From: JBBIRM01 sp037441765
GTDB lineage: Bacteria; Desulfobacterota; BSN033; UBA1163
Assembly: GCA_037441765.1 (NCBI GenBank)
Contig: JBBIRM010000173.1
Span: 1 to 6,187, forward strand
Reading direction: 5' to 3'
DNA length: 6,187 nt
Numbering within the stretch: the first letter of the stretch is position 1; every line of letters begins with the position of its first letter. The notes under the pieces are model-generated. The model was not told where the DNA came from. It was given only the letters and a program-made list of their open reading frames with translations, and did no database searches. The position numbers and the translations under genes were made by a program. This document shows, piece after piece, positions 1 to 5,858 of the stretch.

Positions 1-578
1 AGCCAAGGCTTTATATGGGAGATAAGGACCCAGAATACCTCTCCTGGAAATATCAGGTAGATATTTTTACAAAGGGGTTCCCTGAAAAATGGTATCTTCT
101 TGTATCGCCTGATACCATCTGGGATAAGACCCGCGCCCCTAAAGGAAAGCATACGGTTTTGGTGGAGGATTATGGGCCTCCATTAAACTTCTTTCCTGAG
201 GCATGGTGGTTAAAGACGAAGAAAGAGGTTGCGGATTTGATGCTCAAGCAGTGGCAGATCTATGCGCCCAATATGACCCGGGATAATGTGATCGAGGCCT
301 ACATTACAACACCATATGACCATGTTATGCGTAACATTGATGCGCTAAATGGGTCTTGGAGTTATGGGGCTATGCTTCCATCCCAGCTCGATCGGTTTAG
401 GCCCATCCCTGATCTTTCAAATTACAGAATTCCATTTCTTAAGAATATGTATATCTGCTCATCCAATATGCACTCTGGTGCAGGGATTGCACGAGGCTCC
501 AGTTACAACTGTTTCAAGGTGATTGCAGAGGATTTCGGGTTGGAGAAGATATGGGAGAAGAAAGGAAGGCCATGGTAG
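1..578 (+). CDS. CrtI/phytoene-desaturase-type FAD oxidoreductase, C-terminal part (5' truncated)
   Basis: The frame is open to the left edge (first full codon at base 3) and ends at TAG 576-578, leaving about 191 residues. Family members have about 500, so the N-terminal FAD-binding Rossmann half lies outside the window. The ATG at 15 is therefore probably internal. The C-terminal stretch, about bases 448-540, reads YICSSNMHSGAGIARGSSYN followed by CFKVIAEDFGL. This fits the glycine-rich segment that closes over FAD in phytoene-dehydrogenase-related proteins (COG1233), where PGGG is usual; here it is SGAG. Such enzymes desaturate, saturate or isomerise hydrophobic substrates using bound FAD. 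The substrate cannot be told from this fragment, and carotenoid synthesis should not be assumed because no other carotenoid gene is visible. The next gene starts 14 bases after the stop, so the two are probably co-transcribed. Family assignment is fairly firm; function is open. Confidence 0.75.
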   Translation, partial: PRLYMGDKDPEYLSWKYQVDIFTKGFPEKWYLLVSPDTIWDKTRAPKGKHTVLVEDYGPPLNFFPEAWWLKTKKEVADLMLKQWQIYAPNMTRDNVIEAYITTPYDHVMRNIDALNGSWSYGAMLPSQLDRFRPIPDLSNYRIPFLKNMYICSSNMHSGAGIARGSSYNCFKVIAEDFGLEKIWEKKGRPW

Positions 579-580
579 AT

Positions 581-587
581 GAGGAGG
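581..587 (+). promoter_or_regulatory. Ribosome binding site deciding the start of the small ABM-like gene
   Basis: GAGGAGG lies 5 bases before the ATG at 593 and within the 14-base gap after the preceding stop codon. It favours 593 over the in-frame upstream ATGs at 551 and 572, both of which lie inside the preceding gene. Confidence 0.7.
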
Positions 588-592
588 ATAAG

Positions 593-877
593 ATGATTAA
601 AGTGATATTTAGCTACGAGGTTTCACCTGAAAAACAGGAAGAATACCTTAAGGTCACATATGAGAAGATTAAACCTTTCTGGGAATCTCATGGTTGCCAA
701 TCTTACTCGGTTTGGCAAGTAAATGATCAGACCTCAACATTTATCAAGGAGATGCTCTTTAAAGACTTAGAGGAGATGAAGAGGGTCATGGCCCTTGATG
801 AGGCCAATCCTGTAAAGGAACTTTTTTACAGCTTTGCAATGAATGTCTCTCGCATGGTTTGTACCAAAAAGATATAG
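593..877 (+). CDS. Small dimeric alpha/beta-barrel (ABM-like) protein
   Basis: This is a 94-residue protein, starting MIKVIFSYEV and ending TKKI. Its pattern is strand (VIFSYEV), long helix (PEKQEEYLKVTYEKIKPFWE), strand pair around SYSVWQV and FIKEMLF, helix (DLEEMKRVMAL), then a last helix and strand. This order and length fit the ferredoxin-like dimeric barrel of the antibiotic-biosynthesis-monooxygenase/EthD superfamily. That fold covers heme-degrading enzymes, cofactor-free monooxygenases, isomerases and proteins of unknown role, so it does not give a reaction. No signal peptide or membrane segment is seen. I chose the start at 593 because of the GAGGAGG at 581-587; the frame is open further upstream (ATG at 551 and 572) but overlaps the previous gene there. 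Its place directly behind the FAD oxidoreductase suggests a helper role or a consecutive step on the same substrate; this is inference. Confidence 0.65.
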   Translation: MIKVIFSYEVSPEKQEEYLKVTYEKIKPFWESHGCQSYSVWQVNDQTSTFIKEMLFKDLEEMKRVMALDEANPVKELFYSFAMNVSRMVCTKKI

Positions 878-945
878 GAGCTTTGGAAAGATCATTATCT
901 CTTCCCTTTCATCAACGAGATAGTATCGTAATAATTATCTTGCTT

Positions 946-964
946 CCCTGAACTTTTTTCAGGG
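946..964. repeat. Hairpin CCCTGAA-N5-TTCAGGG, possible weak terminator
   Basis: Seven perfect base pairs enclose the loop CTTTT, 69 bases after the end of the ABM-like gene. The position suits a terminator of the first gene group. However, the T-rich stretch lies in the loop, and what follows (TCTCGTAAG) is not a T run, so a standard intrinsic terminator is not supported. Confidence 0.4.
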
Positions 965-990
965 TCTCGTAAGTTCTTGAAATGATTAGA

Positions 991-1009
991 TGCCGAAACA
1001 AGTTCGGCA
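991..1009. repeat. Palindrome TGCCGAA-ACAAG-TTCGGCA, probable dispersed intergenic repeat
   Basis: A perfect 7-bp inverted repeat with a 5-base spacer, giving a strong short hairpin. From memory, palindromes of this type recur in intergenic regions of Desulfobacterota-like genomes. Only one copy is present in this window, so its repeat status cannot be shown here. It could also be a protein-binding site. Confidence 0.45.
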
Positions 1010-1057
1010 CGACATTTTTGCAATCTCCACTTTTACGACACATTCTCAACGCTTGTG

Positions 1058-1077
1058 GAGAGGATTAGGGTGAGGGG
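1058..1077. repeat. Purine-rich motif resembling a known dispersed bacterial repeat
   Basis: GAGAGGATTAGGGTGAGGGG closely resembles the CCCTCACCCTAATCCTCTC-type motif that recurs in intergenic regions of many Gram-negative genomes. It lies 49 bases after the palindrome at 991-1009, in the same gap. It occurs once here, so the call rests on recognition of the motif only. Confidence 0.4.
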
Positions 1078-1138
1078 TTCAGACCGGGAAAGAAAGAAAA
1101 GGGGGATTTAAAAACAAATCCTAAAGCCTTAAGTTACA

Positions 1139-1160
1139 GGGTAATTTAAAAAAATTGCCC
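1139..1160. repeat. A/T-rich hairpin upstream of the SDR gene
   Basis: GGGTAATTT and AAATTGCCC pair over nine positions, including one G-T wobble, around the loop AAAA. It ends 34 bases before the SDR start codon and so could lie in the 5' leader of the operon. There is no T run after it on the forward strand. Role unknown. Confidence 0.35.
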
Positions 1161-1194
1161 GATTTAGAACATACCTTTTAATTAGGGGAAAAAG

Positions 1195-1980
1195 ATGAGA
1201 TTTGATTTACAAGGAAAAGTGGCACTGGTTACAGGAGCAGCGAGGGGGTTTGGAAGGTTTTTCTCCTGGTCGTTGGCTGAGGCAGGAGCGGATCTAATCT
1301 GCGTTGATAAAGACCCACAGGAGGAAACCCTTAAACTCATTGAACCGTTTGGTCACAAAAACGTCTCCCTCCTTGTAGATGTCTCAAAAGACCAGGACCT
1401 CGAATATATGGTTGATCAGATTCATAAGGAATTTGGCAAACTGGATATAGCGATAAATAATGCAGGGATTATCCACAAACCCTACCGATTTCATGAAATT
1501 CCCCGCGAGGAGTGGGATCGACTCATTGCTATTGACCTGACAGGGGTCTTTCTCTGCATGCAAAAAGAATTGGGTTTTATGGTAAGGCAGAAAAGTGGAG
1601 TAATCATTAATATCTCCTCCATATTAGGACTGAAGGGCCTTATTCCAGAACTTATGCCAAGGGCAAGTTACATAGCAGCCAAGCATGCTGTGATTGGGCT
1701 TACGAAACAGGCTGCGTTGGAATATGCAAAAGAGGGAATAAGAGTCAATGCCATTGCTCCAGGCTGGTTTGGAGGGACAGATTTAGCTCGTGAGCGGTTG
1801 GCAGGTAAACCAATAGAGGAGTTTTATGAGCGGGAGAAAAAGATTGTTGAAACCACGCCTATGAGGCGCCGTGGAAATGTAGAAGAATTAAAGGGTTTAA
1901 TCCTTTACCTGGCCTCAGATGCCTCCTCCTTTGTGACAGGACAGACTTTTGTCATTGATGGAGGCTGGACAGCCTTTTAA
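1195..1980 (+). CDS. Short-chain dehydrogenase/reductase (SDR), probably NAD-dependent
   Basis: This is a complete 261-residue classical SDR, the usual length. Visible motifs in order are the cofactor loop TGAARGFG (13-20), an aspartate at the end of the second strand (D38, usually a sign of NAD rather than NADP), NNAG (88-91), the catalytic serine in NISS (S142), and YIAAK (Y159, K163). The C-terminal FVTGQTFVIDGGW pattern is typical of FabG-like members. The asparagine of the catalytic tetrad, normally in VNLTG, is replaced by D114 (IDLTG). The enzyme should interconvert an alcohol and a ketone in the cytoplasm. The family is too broad to name the substrate; possible partners are a hydroxyacyl-CoA or an alicyclic alcohol. 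The start is supported by AGGGG at 1184-1188, six bases upstream. It is the first gene of the five-gene unit, and the next gene begins 26 bases on. Confidence 0.9.
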   Translation: MRFDLQGKVALVTGAARGFGRFFSWSLAEAGADLICVDKDPQEETLKLIEPFGHKNVSLLVDVSKDQDLEYMVDQIHKEFGKLDIAINNAGIIHKPYRFHEIPREEWDRLIAIDLTGVFLCMQKELGFMVRQKSGVIINISSILGLKGLIPELMPRASYIAAKHAVIGLTKQAALEYAKEGIRVNAIAPGWFGGTDLARERLAGKPIEEFYEREKKIVETTPMRRRGNVEELKGLILYLASDASSFVTGQTFVIDGGWTAF

Positions 1981-2006
1981 ATAAAAAAGAAGGAAATAAA
2001 CTCGAT

Positions 2007-2600
2007 ATGGGAAATGGGATAAAGAGATCATGTGGGGTCATCTTCGTTTGTATAAGTAATCGTGTCCGAAGCGTTTTTGCAGAGTTTCTATTTAAAAAGA
2101 TGGTAGTTGAAAAAGATCAGAGGCTGATGAATGAGATAGGGATTTCCTCTGCAGGTTTCATTCCTCAAAAAATGAGGAATCTATTTAAAGAACTAAATAT
2201 ACTGTTTCCAAACCCTTTTTATAACAGGCCCATGTCTGAAATCACTCGCTCAGCACTGATTGAGAAAGGAATAGAGATTCCAGATAAATGGAGGTCTAAG
2301 GAGTTAACCTCAGAGATGGTAAAAGAATCAGATTTAATTATCACCGCTCTTCCATATCAGAAGGAGGCACTAAGCCAACTCTTTCCAGAGGTTGGATCAA
2401 GGTTCTTTACTCTTAGAGAGATCTCCCAGTGGAAAGGTCACCTAACCTTGGATGATGTCACCGGGGTTCCGCTCGATAATACCTTTTGGCATTATGTGGA
2501 AGAAAATCCAATATATGTTTCGAAGGTGCTCTGGGAGGTGGAGGAGATTTTGATTCGTGCTTTTCCAAATATCCTCAGGAAACTTCGGTTAAGGGCTTAG
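2007..2600 (+). CDS. Low-molecular-weight protein-tyrosine-phosphatase-like protein
   Basis: A 197-residue protein with a C-X5-R-S phosphate loop near the N-terminus: VCISNRVRS with C15, R21 and S22. The family's usual loop is CxGNxCRS, so the glycine is serine here and the second cysteine is valine (V20). ISSAGF (46-51) and the RSKELTSEMVKESDLIITA stretch (96-114) match later parts of the family, and D149/D150 are candidates for the general acid. It is longer than the usual ~150 residues, partly because of extra sequence at about 52-75. Family members remove phosphate from tyrosine or small molecules; relatives reduce arsenate, but no other arsenic gene is seen. The ribosome site is weak: AAGGAA at 1990-1995, 11 bases before ATG, with no better in-frame start nearby. 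It sits between the SDR and a phosphotransfer protein, so a role on a phosphorylated intermediate or on phosphohistidine is possible but unproven. Confidence 0.7.
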   Translation: MGNGIKRSCGVIFVCISNRVRSVFAEFLFKKMVVEKDQRLMNEIGISSAGFIPQKMRNLFKELNILFPNPFYNRPMSEITRSALIEKGIEIPDKWRSKELTSEMVKESDLIITALPYQKEALSQLFPEVGSRFFTLREISQWKGHLTLDDVTGVPLDNTFWHYVEENPIYVSKVLWEVEEILIRAFPNILRKLRLRA

Positions 2601-2691
2601 GGAAATATGATCCTTTATGGTTCCTAGTTCCATCTTGCAGGAGTAAGGGACTTTATAAAAAAGATCTGTTTTTGAAGATTACGAGAAAAGA

Positions 2692-2701
2692 AAGGAGGAG
2701 G
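2692..2701 (+). promoter_or_regulatory. Very strong ribosome binding site for the PpsA-like gene
   Basis: AAGGAGGAGG lies just before ATG 2704; its AAGGAGG part (2692-2698) is 5 bases from the start. It is the longest Shine-Dalgarno match in the window and follows a 103-base gap, suggesting high independent translation of this gene. Confidence 0.7.
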
Positions 2702-2703
2702 TT

Positions 2704-4392
2704 ATGTTACGATCAGCATACGGATATACGAAATTTGAGTTTGATGATGAGAACGATCTTAAAAACTATACGGTATTTCTCTGTGATTTTGTACATGGGG
2801 TTCCGGCATGGAAACCGCTTTATCTCACATCGGGATGGAGTAATTATGTATGGGGACTCCAACTCGCAGCCGAGACCTTGTCGATTCCAACCACAAAGGG
2901 ATGGGATTATAGGATTATTGATGGGTATTGTTATCCCACGATCATTGAAACAACCGAAGAGGAGGCCAAACAGAGGGAGCCCATTTTCAGACAGAAGATT
3001 AGGCCCTATCTTGAGGATTTTGATGGAGTCTGGGAACCCTTTAAAACGGAGATTATTGAGGTTTATAAGAAGCTAAAGGATTCTCAGGGGATCAAAGTCT
3101 ATGGAGATATCGAAAAGATTGAAAATATATCCCTTGCTACCCTCTTCGAGGATTTCTTACGAATTGTCAATCGGAGAGAAGCAGAGATTCATATGTTGAT
3201 GATGGTTCCTGTTTACTATATTTTCGGGACTTTTCAAAAAATGTGGCAGGAGATTTTTGAAACCCCATCAGGGATTGACCCCTTGTTTTCTACTTTAATG
3301 TCAGGTTTTGAGGGTGCTGTATTTCAGATGAATAAAGCGGCATGGGCTCTTGGCCGAGAGGCTATGAAGATTGGGATTGACAAATTATTTCTCATTACAG
3401 AGGACAACGAAAAGATATGGGAGGAGGTTAAAAAAAGTAAGGTTGCAGAAAAATGGTTGGAGGAATATTCGAAGTTTCTTGAACAATATGGCTGGAAATG
3501 TGAAAGGATGCAGGATTGGGCAACTCCCACGTGGCTCGAAAAGCCAAGCTTGGGGATTCCAACTATAAAGATGGCTATTAAAACAGGAGGTACCTATACT
3601 TTGGATGAAACTAGGGAACGAGTGGCCAAGGGAAGGGAGAAGGCAGAGGAGACAGTCATGGCTAAAGTTCCTGCAGGGGAGAGGGAATGGTTTAAGGTAT
3701 TAATGAAAGGAGCCCAGAAGGCAGGCTACTGGAGTGAAGACCATACCCCTTATCTTGATTTCTATGTGTGTGCATTAGGCCGATGGATTACCAGAGAATT
3801 AGGGAGGCGTTTTTCCTTGGCAGGCTGTATCGATGATCCAGAAGATATTTACTTCTTATTACCAGATGAAATCAGAAAGGCCTATATTCCCACGGGAAAG
3901 GTCAACCTTCGACCTTATGTGGAGAGACGAAAAAAGGAGTGGGAGGAGAACCTTAAGAAAGAACCAAAACCCTTCTATGGAAATATCGAAAAGGCTCATG
4001 AGATGATTATGAAAGACCCATCAATATCTGTATCTGTTCAGGCTCCCATTGTTAGGCCAGAACTTAAGGCAGATCTATATGGGTCTGCTGCAGCGCCAGG
4101 GCTTGTTGAAGGAGTGGCCAGGGTAGTAATGAGTGAAAAACAGTTAGGAGAAGTTCAAAAAGGAGACATTTTGGTTGCTCCAGGGATGTCGGCTCCATGG
4201 ACCCCTGTATTTGAGATCATTAGTGGAGCAATCACAGATGGAGGAGGAGCCACCTCACATCCTGTGATTGTTGCACGTGAGTATGGAATCCCATGTGTGG
4301 TTGGATGTATCGAGGCCACCAAAAAGATTAAAACCGGTGATAGGGTGAGAATAGACGGTAATCGAGGAGTCGTCTACATATTGAAACAGTAA
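2704..4392 (+). CDS. PEP-utilising-enzyme mobile-domain protein, phenylphosphate synthase PpsA-like
   Basis: A 562-residue protein. The last ~105 residues (456-560) form the swivelling phosphohistidine domain of PEP synthase/PPDK-type enzymes: GSAAAPGLVEG, then KGDILVAPGMSAPW, then TDGGGATSHPVIVARE with H519 as the phosphate-carrying histidine, then GIPCVVG. Residues 1-450 show neither an ATP-grasp domain nor the PEP/pyruvate barrel. Instead they contain a GWDYRIIDGYCYP stretch (66-78) that resembles, from memory, the N-terminal part of PpsA of anaerobic phenol degraders. PpsA is the ~70 kDa phosphohistidine subunit; a separate ATP-grasp subunit (PpsB) uses ATP to phosphorylate it, and phosphate then moves to phenol. 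No PpsB-like gene is in the window. The likely role is phosphorylation of a hydroxylated or enolisable substrate. That substrate may not be phenol, since no phenylphosphate carboxylase gene is visible. The start is fixed by a strong ribosome site, and the next gene is 27 bases downstream. Confidence 0.75.
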   Translation: MLRSAYGYTKFEFDDENDLKNYTVFLCDFVHGVPAWKPLYLTSGWSNYVWGLQLAAETLSIPTTKGWDYRIIDGYCYPTIIETTEEEAKQREPIFRQKIRPYLEDFDGVWEPFKTEIIEVYKKLKDSQGIKVYGDIEKIENISLATLFEDFLRIVNRREAEIHMLMMVPVYYIFGTFQKMWQEIFETPSGIDPLFSTLMSGFEGAVFQMNKAAWALGREAMKIGIDKLFLITEDNEKIWEEVKKSKVAEKWLEEYSKFLEQYGWKCERMQDWATPTWLEKPSLGIPTIKMAIKTGGTYTLDETRERVAKGREKAEETVMAKVPAGEREWFKVLMKGAQKAGYWSEDHTPYLDFYVCALGRWITRELGRRFSLAGCIDDPEDIYFLLPDEIRKAYIPTGKVNLRPYVERRKKEWEENLKKEPKPFYGNIEKAHEMIMKDPSISVSVQAPIVRPELKADLYGSAAAPGLVEGVARVVMSEKQLGEVQKGDILVAPGMSAPWTPVFEIISGAITDGGGATSHPVIVAREYGIPCVVGCIEATKKIKTGDRVRIDGNRGVVYILKQ

Positions 4393-4419
4393 TTCTTAAT
4401 TCCCTTAGGAGGATAGATA

Positions 4420-5832
4420 ATGATAGGGATTACATCTTATGGAGTCAATATTCCTGTTTATAGGCTTGCGAGGGATGAGATTGCTCGGGCTTGGGGTGTT
4501 AGGAGTCTGGGTGGGGAGAGGGCAGTGGCGAGGTATGATGAGGATAGTTTGACAATGGCTGTTGGTGCAGCGCTTGATTGTCTCAGGCATAATCCTAAGC
4601 CAGTGGATGGGCTGTTTTTTGCGAGCACAACTTCTCCATATAAGGAGAAGCAGGCGGCATCAATCATTTCAGCCTCTTTGGGTCTTTCGAGAGAGACGAG
4701 GACTGCTGATTTTACTGATTCATTGAGGTCGGCGACTATAGCCTTGAGTTCTGCGATTGATGCGGTCAAGAGTGGATCTGCGAGGAGTATTGTTGTGGTT
4801 GCATCGGATTGCAGGATGGGGGAGGGGAGGAGTCAGTTTGAGCAACTTTTTGGGGATGGGGCAGTGGCCTTGATGGTAGGGGATTCTGATGTTATTGCCA
4901 GTGTTGAGGGAAGTTACAGTCTTTTTAGTGAGATTCTTGATTCCTGGAGGCTTGAGGGGAGTCCATTTGTTCGGTCTTGGGAGGAGAGGTTTGTGGTCAC
5001 AGAGGGTTATATGAAGACGATGGAGGGAGTTCTTTTGGGGATGATGGATAGGTATCATCTTAGTTTGAAGGATTTTTCTAAGGTGATTTATAGTGGGCCA
5101 GATGTAAGGAGCCATGCCAGTTTGGCCAAGCGAATGGGATTTGATCTTAAGGGCCAGGTACAGGATCCTTTGTTTGAGTCTCTTGGGAACATGGGTACTG
5201 CTTCCCTTCCGATGATGTTAGTTATGGCATTGAGGGGTGCTGGGGCAGGTGATAGATTACTTGTAGCCAATTTTGGGGATGGAGGGGATGGTTTTATCTT
5301 GAGGGCCACCGGGCTTATCCAGTCGTTTAAAGAGAGAGATGGGTTGGATAGGCGTTTAGAGAGGAGGATACAGATCAGTTATGAGAGGTATCTTAGTTGG
5401 CGGGATTTGCTGCCCTTGGAGGAGCCGAGGCGGCCTGAGAATAGGCCTCCTTCAATTAGTTGTCTATGGAGGGAGAGGCGGAGCGTATTGGGTCTTTATG
5501 GGAATAGGTGTAAGAGGTGTGGGACTGTTCAGTATCCGCCCCAGAGGGTATGTGCGGGTTGTCAGGCGAAGGATCAATTTGAGGATTATAGGTTATCTGA
5601 TAAAAGGGGTAGGATTTTTACCTATGCGATTGATTATTTGACTTCAAGTAAGGAGGTTCCTTCGTTGATTGGGGTAGTGGATTTTGAGGGAGGTGGGAGG
5701 ATAATGTGTGAGGTTACAGAGTGTGAGCCTTCTGAGATGAGGGTAGGGATGGAGGTGGAGATGTGTTTTAAGAAGTTGGGGCAGGAGGGTGGGATTCCAA
5801 ATTATTTTTGGAAGGCAAGGCCTGTGTTCTGA
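4420..5832 (+). CDS. HMG-CoA-synthase-like protein fused to zinc-ribbon/OB-fold (DUF35) domain
   Basis: A 470-residue protein of two parts. Residues 1 to about 300 follow the HMG-CoA synthase/KAS III thiolase fold: GITSYGVNIP (3-12), DSLTMAVGAAL, FGDGAVALMVG (144-154) and SLGNMGTASLP (254-264) with N257. Residues about 350-470 form the DUF35 unit: a zinc ribbon C364-x2-C367...C378-x2-C381, then an OB-fold (GRIFTYAIDYL, SLIGVVDFEGG). The expected catalytic cysteine falls at S101 (FTDSLRSAT). The usual Glu of the ATES motif is T71, and the His before Pro in the FHxP motif appears to be replaced in YSGPDVRSH (224-232). Canonical HMG-CoA synthesis is therefore unlikely. The domain may bind acyl-CoA, or act by another mechanism with the following thiolase. 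The ribosome site AGGAGG (4407-4412) is 7 bases from ATG. All 32 glutamates use GAG, unlike upstream genes. Confidence 0.8.
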   Translation: MIGITSYGVNIPVYRLARDEIARAWGVRSLGGERAVARYDEDSLTMAVGAALDCLRHNPKPVDGLFFASTTSPYKEKQAASIISASLGLSRETRTADFTDSLRSATIALSSAIDAVKSGSARSIVVVASDCRMGEGRSQFEQLFGDGAVALMVGDSDVIASVEGSYSLFSEILDSWRLEGSPFVRSWEERFVVTEGYMKTMEGVLLGMMDRYHLSLKDFSKVIYSGPDVRSHASLAKRMGFDLKGQVQDPLFESLGNMGTASLPMMLVMALRGAGAGDRLLVANFGDGGDGFILRATGLIQSFKERDGLDRRLERRIQISYERYLSWRDLLPLEEPRRPENRPPSISCLWRERRSVLGLYGNRCKRCGTVQYPPQRVCAGCQAKDQFEDYRLSDKRGRIFTYAIDYLTSSKEVPSLIGVVDFEGGGRIMCEVTECEPSEMRVGMEVEMCFKKLGQEGGIPNYFWKARPVF

Positions 5833-5858
5833 TCATAGGGATAGGAGGAGAGGTGGTT

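Larger units (their letters stand above)
878..1194 (+). other. 317-base non-coding gap between two gene groups
   Basis: I see no coding region or RNA gene here. The stretch holds a CCCTGAA/TTCAGGG hairpin (946-964), a TGCCGAA/TTCGGCA palindrome (991-1009), a purine-rich motif (1058-1077) and an A/T-rich hairpin just before the next gene (1139-1160). An imperfect direct repeat of ATTATCT plus CTTCCCT occurs at 894-907 and 934-949. The length and content suggest that transcription ends and restarts here, but no convincing promoter can be picked out by eye. Confidence 0.6.

Noticed and set aside
551..592. Longer N-terminus for the small ABM-like protein (ATG at 551 or 572)
   Set aside because: These starts overlap the end of the oxidoreductase gene, and the added residues are charged and not part of the fold. 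ATG 593 has GAGGAGG at 5 bases' distance.
946..964. Firm rho-independent terminator after the first gene group
   Set aside because: The stem is good, but the T run lies in the loop and the sequence after the stem is not T-rich.
1155..1182. Promoter with TTGCCC and TTTAAT boxes before the SDR gene
   Set aside because: The boxes are weak, and the implied transcript start would fall on or after the ribosome binding site at 1184-1188.
878..1194. CRISPR array or tRNA in the long gap
   Set aside because: There are no regularly spaced repeats, and no cloverleaf or TTCGANNC-type tRNA motif could be found.
2007..2600. Arsenate reductase function for the phosphatase-like gene
   Set aside because: No arsenic resistance genes are nearby, and the second loop cysteine position is valine. 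The C-X5-R-S loop alone supports only the broad LMW phosphatase family.
2486..3076. Open frame of 196 codons on the + strand across the end of the phosphatase-like gene and the start of the PpsA-like gene
   Set aside because: It overlaps two well-supported genes in another frame, and its translation (rich in Arg, Ser and Cys with no family pattern) looks like a shadow.
4458..5309. Several minus-strand open frames within the HMGCS/DUF35 gene
   Set aside because: They arise because the G/T-rich coding strand leaves few stop codons on the opposite strand. Their translations show no family signature, and the + strand protein is clearly recognisable.
5381..5641. 86-codon open frame on the + strand inside the zinc-ribbon region
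   Set aside because: It is in an alternative frame of the DUF35-coding part, is mostly Gly/Arg/Val, and overlaps the conserved CxxC motifs.
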